Assembly: GCA_028751875.1 (NCBI GenBank)
Contig: CM054135.1
Location: forward strand, 10,626,131-10,690,130
Direction of reading: 5' to 3'
Origin: Rapana venosa
Taxonomy: Eukaryota; Mollusca; Gastropoda; Neogastropoda; Muricidae
Length of the DNA: 64,000 nucleotides
The notes below the pieces were generated by a model, which was not told where the DNA came from, made no database searches, and worked only from the letters and a program-made list of their open reading frames with translations. Each line of letters starts with the position of its first letter. Position 1 is the first letter of the stretch. Below are positions 60,937 to 62,329 of the stretch, piece by piece. The position numbers and the translations under genes are program-made.

Positions 60937-62289
60937 CAACACACACACACACACCTCACAACACTTTACAAAACAAGAGACTACATTAATATCTAAAAAT
61001 GAAAAAAAAAAACCCACTCTACACACTTTACAACATAAGAGACTTATTTGCTATCAAAAAAACAAACAAATAACAACAGACCCGCCAACCAACCCACATC
61101 ACAGCTGTCAGTTCCCCTCCCCCCCCACCCCCACCCCTCCCCCCACCCCTCCCTCCCACCCCACCCCCACTTTCAGCTACTCTCAGCTGCTATCATTTTC
61201 ATCCATCTCAACCCATCATTAACCATTACACCCAGTGGTGTGTAGGGCAGCAACAAAGCCCTTCCACTCCTGTCTATCCTGGGCCAACCTAGTCACTGAT
61301 CCCCAAGAGTGCTGCATGGCCTTCATCTCACTTTCTACAGTCCTGGTAGCTTCCTCTCGGCTTTGGCCATCAGCATTCATACGAGTCTCACTGGACCTGG
61401 GAAGTCCTTCGCATGCAAAAGTATAAGTTTTCTCTGTTGCTGTTTCCATAACTTCTCTTCTTTTACAGGACAGGGTAGTTAGCCCTGTGCCCAACTCCCA
61501 ACCTGGAGGAAGGGTTCCACCTTAGTCGCCAGGGATCCTATTCTTGCAATGCTCGATTTGCAAGCATACCCCGGGAGACCGGGGAGGGGGGGGGGGGGGG
61601 GGTATCTCAACCCAGCTGTTGCTAATTATAGCACAAACTGGCCACACTTCATCCTAGTAAAAGGAAGGGGATTGCTAATTTTAGCACTGGCCCCGCTAAG
61701 CTACATGACGAAGATCAAATGGGAAGACAGGATCACGAATAAAGAACTATGGAGAATGTGCAAAGTTGATGATCTGAAGTCTGTAGCTAGTTGCGCTGCT
61801 TTGGGCACGTTCAACGGAAAGCAGACCACCACATCATAAAAAGAGCAATGAACTTCGTAGTGGATGGAAAGAGGCCAAAGGGAAGACCTAGCAAAATCTG
61901 GGCTGCCTGTATTGCAGATGATCTTAGAGAAAGGGGCATAAATAAAGGAGGAAGCTCACAACAGAGAGAGATGGAGAAGGCTCATCAATGTCAAACCTCC
62001 CCTGGGAGAAACATGACAAAACAAGGAAGAAGAAGAAGCACTGGCCCCGAACCCTTGCCCGAGTTATGCTGGATTGACGTGTTGTGTGTACATGTATGTG
62101 CACCTACCTCGTGGCACTCTCCACTCTGCGTGAAGAGCAGGAGGCTGAAGTCTGCCTGCCTGTAGTTGTAGACATTCAGACGAGCCGTGTCCATCTTCAG
62201 CTCTGGAATGTTGTTGGGGTTGCAGAGTGGAGGGATGATGGCCACCATTGCCTCCGCTCCCACCATACTGGTCAACAACAAGTGGACAC
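26182..62289 (-). CDS. HGSNAT: Heparan-alpha-glucosaminide N-acetyltransferase (16 coding exons in window)
   Basis: Lysosomal multi-pass enzyme that takes acetyl-CoA on the cytosolic side and acetylates the terminal glucosamine of heparan sulfate in the lumen, a step in heparan sulfate breakdown. Exons 5' to 3': 62108-62289, 58817-58944, 57086-57219, 55289-55358, 54050-54104, 52593-52714, 50361-50468 or 46607-46714, 43246-43400, 41071-41183, 39656-39777, 38516-38642, 37354-37440, 35043-35117, 28872-28942, 27988-28100, 26182-26357. All introns are GT-AG and all phases agree, giving 612 residues in the window against about 635-663 in mammals. Hallmarks present: [14 protein letters not shown]...[87 protein letters not shown]. 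The start codon exon is not in the window or not recognised. Two versions of the active-site exon make alternative isoforms likely. Confidence 0.95.
26358..26490. repeat. CA-rich microsatellite next to exon 16
   Basis: Three CA blocks separated by GGTCA; on the transcript they are UG repeats directly upstream of the 3' splice site. Confidence 0.9.
26493..26945 (+). mobile_element. S4 SINE, full length (tRNA-derived)
   Basis: Head GGATCGGTGGTCTAGAGGTA, whose first 20 or so bases are duplicated, with B-box-like CGGTTCGTATCCC. The body has GACGATAAACCGAGGTCCC, GTAAAAGAACCCACGGCAAC and GGGAGAGCAGCCCGAATTTC and ends in AAAGTGGTATAAATGAAATA. Confidence 0.85.
26946..27140 (+). mobile_element. S1 SINE, 3' half
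   Basis: From AGAACATCTTGCGCACATGT to GCTTATTCCATTATCC and an AATAAAATAAAAT tail, then CA-rich DNA. Confidence 0.85.
27141..27547. repeat. CA-rich microsatellite block
   Basis: Imperfect CA/GCAC/CATG repeats with a C-rich patch. The long open frames on both strands are artefacts. Confidence 0.9.
27548..27606 (+). mobile_element. S1 SINE, 3' terminal fragment
   Basis: GTGCTTATTCCATTATCCTC and an AATAAAATA tail, followed by a CA array to about 27640. Confidence 0.75.
27715..27870 (+). mobile_element. Repeat with TTGAC-type tail, copy 2
   Basis: Same order of blocks as at 25995; the tail is GGCTTGACTTGACTTG. Confidence 0.8.
27888..27965 (-). mobile_element. S4 SINE tail (TATATAGCGCTG block)
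   Basis: An (AAT)n array followed by TTTATATAGCGCTGAATCTT, the terminal block of the S4 copy at 48223. Confidence 0.7.
27988..28100 (-). CDS. HGSNAT: HGSNAT exon 15
   Basis: Acceptor GTGTGTTGCAG|G and donor CCAG|gtaggc; enters in phase 2 and leaves in phase 1. It encodes a hydrophobic membrane span ([20 protein letters not shown]) and [14 protein letters not shown], matching the VKGLWTGTPFFYPG segment of the mammalian enzyme. Confidence 0.96.
28380..28725. repeat. CA/GCAC microsatellite block
   Basis: About 345 bp of CA, GCAC and GCAT repeats giving spurious open frames in all six frames. Confidence 0.9.
28872..28942 (-). CDS. HGSNAT: HGSNAT exon 14
   Basis: Acceptor CACTTTTTCAG|GGT and donor CTGTG|gtgagg, 71 bp, phase 0 to phase 2. 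It encodes [20 protein letters not shown] then KNLW, matching the [12 protein letters not shown] region of the family. Confidence 0.95.
29010..29090 (-). mobile_element. S1 SINE, 3' terminal fragment
   Basis: Reverse-complement S1 3' end (GAGGATAATGAATAAGCACC) joined to a GA/GT microsatellite. Confidence 0.75.
29095..29238. repeat. GA then GT microsatellite
   Basis: About 100 bp of GA followed by about 45 bp of GT. Confidence 0.92.
29482..29830 (-). mobile_element. S5 element, near full length
   Basis: Begins at the TTCTTCTTCATTGAATGCTC tail, continues through CCGTTTAGCACCTGATAAGT and AGACAAGAAGGAGGTGATAG, and ends at GCATCCCCACTGGGGA. Confidence 0.8.
29907..31413 (-). pseudogene. RTE reverse transcriptase fragment
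   Basis: Encodes [20 protein letters not shown], then [26 protein letters not shown] and, after a frameshift near 30765, [16 protein letters not shown] is the RT catalytic box. The C-terminal region has [32 protein letters not shown] and [15 protein letters not shown], the usual tail of these elements. At least two frameshifts break it (near 30765 and near 30275). Confidence 0.9.
31413..32784 (+). pseudogene. RTE AP-like endonuclease fragment (inverted 5' part)
   Basis: Open from RWTGFGE to about 32532, then shifted. Endonuclease motifs are visible: [33 protein letters not shown] and GSDHDLV, with the acidic, Asn and His residues of the exonuclease/endonuclease/phosphatase fold. It is the 'craniofacial development protein 2-like' type often annotated in animals. 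The first residues of the endonuclease are missing. The end carries an 18-20 bp tandem duplication (GAGCAGACAATATACCAGC) next to the target-site duplication. Confidence 0.9.
32796..33246 (-). other. HGSNAT intronic AT-rich DNA
   Basis: No repeat or coding sign recognised except a short direct repeat (CTCTCTACAAGAATAATC twice near 32916-32950). Confidence 0.5.
33247..33600 (-). mobile_element. S3 SINE, full length (tRNA-derived)
   Basis: Type copy. On the minus strand the head is ATAGCTGAGTGGTTAAGGCC with B-box GTGGGTTTGAATCTCGG. The body runs through GTCAATTTCAAGTGCTGACT and GGTGAACCTTGAAGCTCTAG and ends in an (AACAAA)n tail. Length is about 354 bp. Confidence 0.87.
33612..34945. repeat. 1.3-kb CACACAACAG-type satellite array
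   Basis: Units of CACACAACAG, CACACAACCAG and CACAACA with almost no other sequence. Open frames of over 500 codons on both strands are composition artefacts. The array ends about 100 bp from HGSNAT exon 13, after short AGCACTCACAGTC units (34939-35010). Confidence 0.95.
35043..35117 (-). CDS. HGSNAT: HGSNAT exon 13
   Basis: Acceptor TGTTGTTGCAG|GCA and donor GCTCTG|gtgagt; 75 bp, phase 0 at both ends. It encodes [18 protein letters not shown] then LIWALAL, matching AGKILLYYKARTKDILIRF and the start of the next membrane span. Confidence 0.95.
35225..35510 (+). mobile_element. S8 SINE-like element (tRNA-like head)
   Basis: Head CCATGGCGCGGTGGTCAGCG with B-box-like GGTTCAAGTCCCC, followed by about 220 bp with no match elsewhere in the window (CTGGCTGGCTCCTACCCAGA, CCATCAAGCACCCATTC). 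An (ACTTG)n run at 35172-35200 precedes it. Confidence 0.65.
35649..36011 (-). mobile_element. S1 SINE, full length
   Basis: The minus strand begins GGGACGGGATAGCCTAATGG with B-box CAGGTTCGATTCC; the 3' end is GCTTATTCCATTATCC plus an AATAAATAAAT tail. Length is about 363 bp. Its A-box resembles that of S3. Confidence 0.87.
36012..36203. repeat. 27-bp tandem repeat x 7
   Basis: Unit AAATGCACATTACAAAACAA plus CCAGGCT, nearly invariant. A lone related unit lies before the S1 copy at 35620-35650, so the SINE may have inserted into the array's edge. Confidence 0.95.
36308..36675 (+). mobile_element. S1 SINE, full length (type copy)
   Basis: Head GGACGGGATAGCCTGGTGGT with B-box TGGGTTCGAATC. The body has GCGTTAACATCAGTGCAGAC, GAACATCTTAAGCACATGTT and TAGACCATTGTGTGCC, then GCTTTTTCCATTATCCTC and an (AATA)n tail. 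It lies head to head with the copy at 35649, separated by about 300 bp. Confidence 0.88.
36860..37340. repeat. 30-bp tandem repeat x 16 beside exon 12
   Basis: Unit CCCAACTGCCCAAAACTACC plus TGACAATCAA. Only a CC/CA-length and one-base variation occurs among units. It ends 13 bp before the exon 12 boundary, just inside the intron downstream of the 5' splice site. Confidence 0.95.
37354..37440 (-). CDS. HGSNAT: HGSNAT exon 12
   Basis: Acceptor GGACTGTGCAG|GAG and donor TTACAG|gtgagg; 87 bp, phase 0 at both ends. It encodes [20 protein letters not shown] and VFMCFLGLQ, matching HTEVAYDPEGILGTINSIV of the family. Confidence 0.96.
37490..37575. repeat. GT-rich microsatellite
   Basis: GT/GAGT/GCGA repeats upstream of the S1 copy. 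Confidence 0.85.
37585..37770 (-). mobile_element. S1 SINE, 3' half
   Basis: TTATATCAAGGATAATGGAA through CAGGATTTAACGTGTGCGCA, then cut off by a GT array. Confidence 0.82.
37771..38075. repeat. GT / GGTGT / CAT-ATT microsatellite complex
   Basis: GT array, then about twelve GGTGT units, CA/TA repeats, and a (CAT)n/(ATT)n stretch. Confidence 0.92.
38140..38500 (+). mobile_element. LINE 3' end fragment (LT2 family), copy 1
   Basis: Encodes [34 protein letters not shown] and [13 protein letters not shown], the C-terminal region typical of non-LTR reverse transcriptase ORFs. It ends in AAACATGACAGAAAAGGAAG. A second copy is at 61696. The end lies about 15 bp from the exon 11 5' splice site. 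Confidence 0.85.
38516..38642 (-). CDS. HGSNAT: HGSNAT exon 11
   Basis: Acceptor GTCTGTACCCAG|T and donor TGCAAG|gtactc; 127 bp, enters in phase 2 and leaves in phase 0. It encodes [20 protein letters not shown] and [17 protein letters not shown], one of the most conserved blocks of the family ([18 protein letters not shown]). Confidence 0.97.
38711..39066 (-). mobile_element. S1 SINE with variant head
   Basis: The 3' two thirds are S1, but the head (minus strand GGTGGCAGGATGGTTAAGAT, B-box TGTGGGTTCGATTCCC) differs from the copies at 35649 and 36308 and matches that at 41995. It is a second head subtype on the same body. Confidence 0.85.
39085..39275. repeat. CTGT / CT microsatellite
   Basis: CTGTCTGT and CTCT repeats. 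Confidence 0.92.
39440..39640 (-). mobile_element. S1 SINE, internal fragment
   Basis: GGCCTACTCTTCTGAAAAGC through CATCTGAAGGACTTTTG; it ends 16 bp from exon 10. Confidence 0.75.
39656..39777 (-). CDS. HGSNAT: HGSNAT exon 10
   Basis: Acceptor GACCTGTTGCAG|TAT and donor CCCCAG|gtcagt; 122 bp, phase 0 to phase 2. It encodes [20 protein letters not shown] and [20 protein letters not shown], matching the [20 protein letters not shown] and LPVPGCP segment of the mammalian protein. Confidence 0.96.
39836..40203. repeat. 24-bp tandem repeat x 15 upstream of exon 10
   Basis: Unit GTGTGTGTGTGCAAGTACAT plus GCAT, almost perfect; one unit is 2 bp longer. It starts about 55 bp upstream of the 3' splice site in the transcript. 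Confidence 0.96.
40204..40485. repeat. CA-rich microsatellite block
   Basis: CA array of about 45 bp at 40263-40308 and imperfect CA/GCAT repeats around it. Confidence 0.9.
40665..40815. mobile_element. S7 repeat (CAGCTGTCAGTTTCCCC element)
   Basis: Shares CACAGCTGTCAGTT, a C run, CACTTTCAGCTGCTCTCAGC and TAAAAGGAAAGGG...TTTAGCACT with the split copy at 61090-61690. It is not classified; no tRNA-like head is seen. Confidence 0.6.
40829..41006. repeat. Inverted repeat with 49-bp arms
   Basis: Arms 40829-40876 and 40958-41006 are reverse complements with a few mismatches (GGCTGTAGCAATACGTATTT against AAATATGTATTGCTACAGCC). The 81-bp spacer carries a copy of the end of HGSNAT exon 9. Confidence 0.9.
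40863..41105. repeat. 95-bp direct duplication spanning the exon 9 donor
   Basis: 40863-40957 and 41011-41105 match at a fixed offset of 148 bp with about five differences. The second copy is the real exon 9 end with its intron start. The first (40923-40957) is a decoy exon end with an intact GT donor at 40921-40922. Confidence 0.92.
41071..41183 (-). CDS. HGSNAT: HGSNAT exon 9
   Basis: Acceptor GCTGGTTTTCAG|GG and donor CCAGG|gtatgg; 113 bp, enters in phase 1 and leaves in phase 0. It encodes [20 protein letters not shown] and [18 protein letters not shown], matching [20 protein letters not shown] in mammals. Confidence 0.96.
41648..41965 (-). mobile_element. S5 element, near full length
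   Basis: Starts with a TTC array then GTTCGTCGAATGCTCAAAC and ends at GGCATCCCCATGGGAGA. It contains an extra ACTTTAGAG relative to the copy at 55973. Confidence 0.82.
41990..42240 (+). mobile_element. S1 SINE, variant head, 3' truncated
   Basis: Head AAGGTGGCAGGACGGTTAAG with B-box GGGTTCGATTTCC, the same head subtype as at 38711. Confidence 0.8.
42255..42425 (+). mobile_element. S3 SINE, 3' fragment
   Basis: ACCCTGAAGTGGAAATGCAG through GGTGAATCTTGTAGCTCTAG, with an internal G-rich expansion at 42300-42343. Confidence 0.72.
42755..42790 (-). mobile_element. S4 SINE tail fragment
   Basis: GGTAAAACAACAAATCAAAG then CGCTTCGGATC, the S4 terminal block, next to the ATCACC minisatellite. Confidence 0.5.
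42775..43240. repeat. ATCACTACCATCCCCACGTC minisatellite beside exon 8
   Basis: About eleven units of 36-48 bp composed of CTCTCTCCTCATCACTACCA, TCCCCACGTC and CACCATCAC. It abuts the 5' splice site side of exon 8. Confidence 0.93.
43246..43400 (-). CDS. HGSNAT: HGSNAT exon 8
   Basis: Acceptor GTGCTGCGTGCAG|G and donor CGACG|gtgagg; 155 bp, enters in phase 2 and leaves in phase 1. It encodes the W completed at the junction, [20 protein letters not shown] and [20 protein letters not shown], then [12 protein letters not shown]. Family match: FVFIMGSS...LQRG...LLGKI.WRS. The first 45 or so coding bases and the acceptor are amplified upstream (see the 60-bp array), so which acceptor is used is open. 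Confidence 0.92.
43365..44024. repeat. 60-bp tandem array x 11 containing the exon 8 acceptor
   Basis: Each unit holds TGCAG|G and the coding bases for [14 protein letters not shown], then codons for LCAAC. Units are almost identical; visible changes are at about 43529 and 43966. Sixty is a multiple of three and no stop occurs, so the exon 8 frame stays open across all units on the minus strand. Confidence 0.97.
44025..44745. repeat. CAGCTAAAAACACTGTGCCATTA minisatellite
   Basis: About twenty units of 32-46 bp in two subtypes: ACACTGTGCCATTAATGACA (about 44040-44420) and ACACCATGCCATTAACAGAA (about 44425-44740). Confidence 0.95.
44766..44935 (-). mobile_element. S3 SINE, 3' part, unit 1 of a tandem trio
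   Basis: CCTCAGCTAGAGCTCCAAGG to CTTTCACATGCATATTT, then the next unit begins. Confidence 0.82.
44936..45120 (-). mobile_element. S3 SINE, 3' part, unit 2 of a tandem trio
   Basis: CCTTGGTTAGAGCTCTGAAG to TCTTTAACATGCATGTT; truncated at the same internal point as unit 1. Confidence 0.82.
45121..45491 (-). mobile_element. S3 SINE, full length, unit 3 of a tandem trio
   Basis: Complete copy ending in CTTAACCACTAGGCTATAGC, the reverse-complement tRNA-like head. Confidence 0.87.
45492..46450 (-). other. HGSNAT intronic AT-rich DNA
   Basis: No repeat family or exon recognised. Short CATATAT repeats occur near 45690. Confidence 0.5.
46460..46582. repeat. CA arrays near exon 7b
   Basis: Two CA arrays separated by about 40 bp; on the transcript they are UG repeats starting about 24 nt downstream of the exon 7b donor. 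Confidence 0.92.
46607..46714 (-). CDS. HGSNAT: HGSNAT exon 7b, alternative active-site exon
   Basis: Acceptor TTTCTGCTTGTAG|A and donor TTTCCATG|gtaggt; 108 bp, entered and left in phase 2 exactly as exon 7a. It encodes [20 protein letters not shown] then [15 protein letters not shown], completing W with exon 8. The active-site His and the Asn eleven residues before it are kept, as is [13 protein letters not shown]. It differs from 7a at 6 of 35 complete codons, with 15 further codons differing only silently. The changes cluster just before the His (FFR becomes QLS). Joining 7a to 7b would create TGA, so the two should be alternatives. Confidence 0.88.
46916..47275. repeat. Direct tandem duplication, about 180 bp x 2
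   Basis: 46916-47097 and 47098-47275 share AATGCTGAAAATAGGGA, GGCCATATTTTC..AACAG and CAACCTTCCACT, with moderate divergence. Confidence 0.88.
47276..47714 (-). other. HGSNAT intronic DNA with short GTCTRAAAGCAGARATA repeats
   Basis: A motif of the type TCTAAAAGCAGAAATACACC recurs about six times between 46720 and 47530 at irregular spacing. There is no coding sign. Confidence 0.5.
47715..47775 (-). mobile_element. S1 SINE, 3' terminal fragment
   Basis: TTTATTTCAAGGATAATGGA then ATAAGCATTCATGTGC. Confidence 0.72.
48223..48722 (-). mobile_element. S4 SINE, full length with tail
   Basis: Minus strand: GGATCGGTGGTCTAGAGGTA head, body as at 26493, then GACTTAAAGTGGTATGAAAT, the AGCGCTATATAAATTCC block and an (ATT)n tail. 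At about 500 bp it is the longest copy and defines the true 3' end of the family. Confidence 0.88.
48760..50235. repeat. 26-bp minisatellite (GAGTTAACATGTAACACCACCACAGT), about 55 units
   Basis: The unit alternates GAGTTAACATGTAACACC and ACCACAGT. Units from about 49850 to 50235 are clean. Units from 48840 to 49850 are riddled with one-base losses in CCACCACAG and TAACA, more like sequencing or consensus error than ordinary divergence. Confidence 0.93.
50361..50468 (-). CDS. HGSNAT: HGSNAT exon 7a, canonical active-site exon
   Basis: Acceptor TCTCCCCTGTAG|G and donor TTCCCCTG|gtgagt; 108 bp, phase 2 to phase 2. It encodes [20 protein letters not shown] then [15 protein letters not shown]. 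This is the version closer to mammals (NYGGGKYWYFKHASWNG). The Asn and the His eleven residues later correspond to human N258 and H269 in the older numbering; H269 is the reported active-site residue. It follows exon 6 (...SLDTFRG) in phase. Confidence 0.96.
50518..50592 (-). mobile_element. S1 SINE, 3' terminal fragment
   Basis: TTTATTTCGAGGATAATGGA through ACATCCAGTCCCCGCCC, 50 bp upstream of exon 7a in the transcript. The same truncated ending (CCCGCCC..AGGGATATATAT) occurs at 29010, so the two may be related copies. Confidence 0.75.
50690..50890. repeat. GA microsatellite
   Basis: GA arrays of about 100 bp plus GACA repeats. Confidence 0.93.
50965..51235. repeat. GT-rich microsatellite block
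   Basis: GT/GCGT arrays at 50965-51058 and 51124-51230. Confidence 0.92.
51385..51645 (-). mobile_element. S3 then S1 fragments in one orientation
   Basis: GTAGCCACATTCCGACTTCA (S3) is followed by an S1 body (GGCCTACTCTTCTGAAAGGT to GGCTTGAATCGAACCC). This S3-S1 order recurs at 51815 and 55725. Confidence 0.72.
51815..52225 (-). mobile_element. S3 fragment followed by S1 copy
   Basis: S3 tail at 51815-51920 and S1 body with head at 51930-52225, ending in CTAACCACTAGGCTATCCCA. A G run lies at 51800-51809. The repeated S3-S1 pairing suggests a composite element or a preferred insertion. Confidence 0.78.
52405..52560 (+). mobile_element. S4 SINE, 3' part
   Basis: GGGGCAGCGCTGCTCTTGAG, GAGAGCAGCCTGAATTTCAC and GTGACTTAAAGTGGTATACA, then an (AATAC)n tail. 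It ends about 33 bp from exon 6. Confidence 0.8.
52593..52714 (-). CDS. HGSNAT: HGSNAT exon 6
   Basis: Acceptor GGTGCTGACGCAG|GAC and donor TTTTAGAGG|gtaatg; 122 bp, phase 0 to phase 2. It encodes the cytosolic loop [20 protein letters not shown], a basic ARKKKERL, and LRSLDTFRG, which matches mammalian LRSVDTFRG at the start of the catalytic membrane domain. Confidence 0.94.
52905..53260 (-). mobile_element. S3 SINE fragment split by an RTE 3' end
   Basis: S3 reads TTGGCTAGATCCCCAAGGTT to CATTCCAACTTTGGGAAT, is interrupted at 53006-53241 and resumes after the second target-site copy (53242-53253). Confidence 0.8.
53006..53241 (-). mobile_element. RTE 3' end fragment (LT1 family), copy 1
   Basis: Flanked by the 12-bp duplication AACTTTGGGAAT (52994-53005 and 53242-53253). 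On the minus strand it encodes [35 protein letters not shown] and [16 protein letters not shown], then a stop and an (ATG)n tail. This is the C-terminal end of a non-LTR retrotransposon ORF. Confidence 0.9.
53345..53505 (-). mobile_element. S1 SINE, variant head fragment
   Basis: CTGTCAAACTGGGAAGAAAG, GGGAATCAAACGCAGAACCT and TTACTTGTTAGGCAGGTGAA, the head subtype of the copies at 38711 and 41990. Confidence 0.75.
53735..53945 (+). mobile_element. S1 SINE, 3' half
   Basis: GTCCTTTGGATGAGACTATA through TTATTCCATTATCCTTGAAA, then a GAA/CAA microsatellite. Confidence 0.83.
54050..54104 (-). CDS. HGSNAT: HGSNAT exon 5 (tentative)
   Basis: Acceptor GTTTCTGACAG|G and donor ATGGCC|gtgagt; 55 bp. 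It bridges the phases of exons 4 and 6 exactly and encodes [19 protein letters not shown], which would lie in the cytosolic loop after the first membrane span. The loop is poorly conserved, so protein similarity gives little support. Skipping it would shift the frame from exon 4 to exon 6, which supports its use. Confidence 0.65.
54153..54491 (-). mobile_element. S6 element, full length, with 16-bp target duplication
   Basis: Exact flanking repeat AAAATGGGGAAGAATG at 54137-54152 and 54492-54507. The tail is (TTG)n on the plus strand, so the element reads on minus and ends in (CAA)n. Body marks on plus: CCCCAGCTTGACACTCCGGG, GGGAATCACTGTGAGATAGG, AGGCCTTGGCAATTAGCTGA. It sits about 50 bp upstream of exon 5 in the transcript. 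Confidence 0.93.
54660..55085 (-). other. HGSNAT intronic AT-rich DNA
   Basis: No repeat family or exon recognised. Confidence 0.5.
55125..55225. repeat. GT-rich microsatellite
   Basis: GT/GCGT/GTAT repeats about 60 bp downstream of exon 4 in the transcript. Confidence 0.9.
55289..55358 (-). CDS. HGSNAT: HGSNAT exon 4, first membrane span
   Basis: Acceptor (GT)nGCAG|CA and donor TACAG|gtatgt; 70 bp, phase 1 to phase 2. It encodes [20 protein letters not shown] then LYR. The junction codon with exon 3 is Pro, matching SNLPVSIAF in mammals. About 34 nt of pure UG repeat stands where the pyrimidine tract should be. Confidence 0.93.
55361..55412. repeat. CA array touching the exon 4 acceptor
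   Basis: CA repeat at 55362-55396 followed by TATATA. Confidence 0.95.
55683..55710. repeat. C homopolymer run
   Basis: About 25 consecutive C. Confidence 0.92.
55725..56445 (-). mobile_element. S3 fragment plus S1 copy, interrupted by S5
   Basis: S3 tail at 55725-55825. S1 runs from 55850 to 55972 and resumes at 56295-56445 (CATCTGAAGGACTTCCAGGG to CTAACCACTAGGCTTTCC). The interruption is the S5 element with its target-site duplication. Confidence 0.8.
55973..56294 (-). mobile_element. S5 element, full length, with 10-bp target duplication
   Basis: Type copy, 322 bp, flanked by GGTTTAGTGT at 55963-55972 and 56295-56304. On the minus strand it starts GATCCCCCGAGGGGATGCC, includes TATAAATAGCATCCCCAC, a pyrimidine-rich middle and GGGCCTGACTTGTCAGGCGC, and ends GTTCGACGAAGAAAAGA. 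There is no clear tRNA-like A/B box, so its origin is open. Confidence 0.92.
56679..56970 (+). mobile_element. S2 SINE, full length
   Basis: GGGGACAGGATAGCTCAGCA head through AACACCTTTACC. Confidence 0.85.
57086..57219 (-). CDS. HGSNAT: HGSNAT exon 3
   Basis: Acceptor GTGTGATGGCAG|C and donor GACATAC|gtaagt; 134 bp, phase 2 to phase 1. It encodes [20 protein letters not shown], then [20 protein letters not shown] and PDSDI, matching RFGEFGNYSLLVKN...ACDLAVNEDPVDSN of the lumenal domain. Confidence 0.94.
57221..58010. repeat. 53-bp minisatellite, about 11 units
   Basis: Unit CATTTCACATGATATACACT plus AGGGTTATGCATACAA and CTACATAGCACAGCATT. It begins directly at the exon 3 acceptor and is interrupted by an RTE 3' fragment. 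Confidence 0.93.
57330..57564 (+). mobile_element. RTE 3' end fragment (LT1 family), copy 2
   Basis: Flanked by ATGCATACAA at 57320-57329 and 57565-57574, although this sequence also occurs in each minisatellite unit. It encodes [24 protein letters not shown] sequence and [20 protein letters not shown] and ends in an (ATG)n tail. Confidence 0.85.
58011..58335 (-). mobile_element. S5 element, near full length
   Basis: TTCTTCATTGAACGCCCAG tail end through GCCCCCTCAACATCCCCACA. It is inserted in the minisatellite, whose unit resumes as TTTATCTCACATGAT. Confidence 0.82.
58425..58790. repeat. CACACAACACACT satellite array
   Basis: CACACA with AACACACTCA and CACCACA variants; it ends about 30 bp from exon 2 on its intron side. 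Confidence 0.93.
58817..58944 (-). CDS. HGSNAT: HGSNAT exon 2 (of those in window)
   Basis: Acceptor ACTTGTTTCAG|TGT and donor TCTTGCAG|gtatgt; 128 bp, phase 0 to phase 2. It encodes [20 protein letters not shown], then [20 protein letters not shown] and SC. It has three cysteines and two N-glycosylation sequons (NCT, NDT), as expected for a lumenal domain. Confidence 0.93.
58960..59012. repeat. CTT microsatellite
   Basis: TTC/TTCTAC repeats just upstream of exon 2 in the transcript. Confidence 0.85.
59014..59354 (-). mobile_element. S6 element, full length, with 12-bp target duplication
   Basis: Flanked by CATCTTCTACTT at 59002-59013 and 59355-59366; 341 bp. It differs from the copy at 54153 at scattered positions. 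Confidence 0.92.
59367..59515. repeat. TTC/TTG microsatellite
   Basis: TTC-rich with TTG, TCC and TACGAC variants. Confidence 0.88.
59490..59825 (-). mobile_element. S5 element, near full length
   Basis: TTCTTCAATGAATGCTCAGA through GGCACCTTGCATCCCTACAG. Confidence 0.82.
59885..60365 (+). mobile_element. S3 copy with embedded S1 fragments (mosaic)
   Basis: The S3 head (GACGGGATGCTACAGCAGAG, B-box GTGGGTTCAAACCTTGG) runs to about 60070. Then come an S1 3' end in reverse (TTTTATATCGAGGATAATGG), more S3 (ACACATGCAGGAGATCAAAT) and an S1 body and head in reverse to 60365. Confidence 0.7.
60366..60470 (+). mobile_element. S4 SINE tail with ATT array
   Basis: AAGCGCTGTATAAATTCCAT then (TTATTA)n, the terminal S4 block. 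Confidence 0.72.
60520..60553. repeat. C homopolymer run
   Basis: C run of about 28, likely unstable in length. Confidence 0.92.
60690..60776. repeat. CA array
   Basis: Two pure CA blocks totalling about 85 bp. Confidence 0.93.
60777..61060. repeat. Degenerate tandem repeat, ACAAAATGGAGACTTATTT type
   Basis: Four units spaced about 75-110 bp, each with TTTACAAAATGGAGACTTAT or a variant, followed by A/C-rich filler. Confidence 0.75.
61090..61690. mobile_element. S7 repeat, split by an LT1 element
   Basis: The first part 61090-61215 (ACAGCTGTCAGTTCCCC, CACTTTCAGCTACTCTCAGC) and the second 61604-61690 (CCCAGCTGTTGCTAATTATA, TTTTAGCACT) match the copy at 40665 in order. Confidence 0.7.
61216..61603 (-). 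mobile_element. Chimeric LT1-tailed element with 11-bp target duplication
   Basis: Flanked by ATCTCAACCCA at 61205-61215 and 61604-61614. Its 3' 125 bp (61216 to about 61343) is the LT1 tail encoding [20 protein letters not shown]. The 5' 260 bp (CCGGGGTATGCTTGCAAATC, CCCTGGCGACTAAGGTGGAA) has no match to the other LT1 copies. It ends in a G run of about 17 at 61586-61602. Confidence 0.87.
61696..62036 (+). mobile_element. LINE 3' end fragment (LT2 family), copy 2, with 13-bp target duplication
   Basis: Flanked by AGCACTGGCCCCG at 61683-61695 and 62037-62049. It encodes [39 protein letters not shown] and [20 protein letters not shown] with one frameshift and ends AACAAGGAAGAAGAAG. It lies about 70 bp downstream of the exon 1 donor in the HGSNAT transcript. 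Confidence 0.92.
62108..62289 (-). CDS. HGSNAT: HGSNAT exon 1 of those in window (probably gene exon 2)
   Basis: Acceptor AATTTTGGCAG|GT and donor CACGAG|gtaggt; 182 bp, entered after one base of a codon. It encodes [20 protein letters not shown], then [20 protein letters not shown] and [26 protein letters not shown] aligns with AELKMD near the mature N terminus of the mammalian protein. The hydrophobic [13 protein letters not shown] looks like the end of a signal peptide whose start is in an earlier exon. No in-frame ATG precedes it before the splice site; the internal ATGs are possible but unlikely starts. Confidence 0.87.
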
Positions 62290-62329
62290 CTGCCAAAATT
62301 ATCAATATGAATCATATTATCAGATTATC

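Noticed and set aside
62305..62305. Start of HGSNAT just upstream of the 62289 acceptor
   Set aside because: The in-frame codon there is TTG, not ATG, and the acceptor AG at 62291-62290 with matching phase fits an internal exon better.
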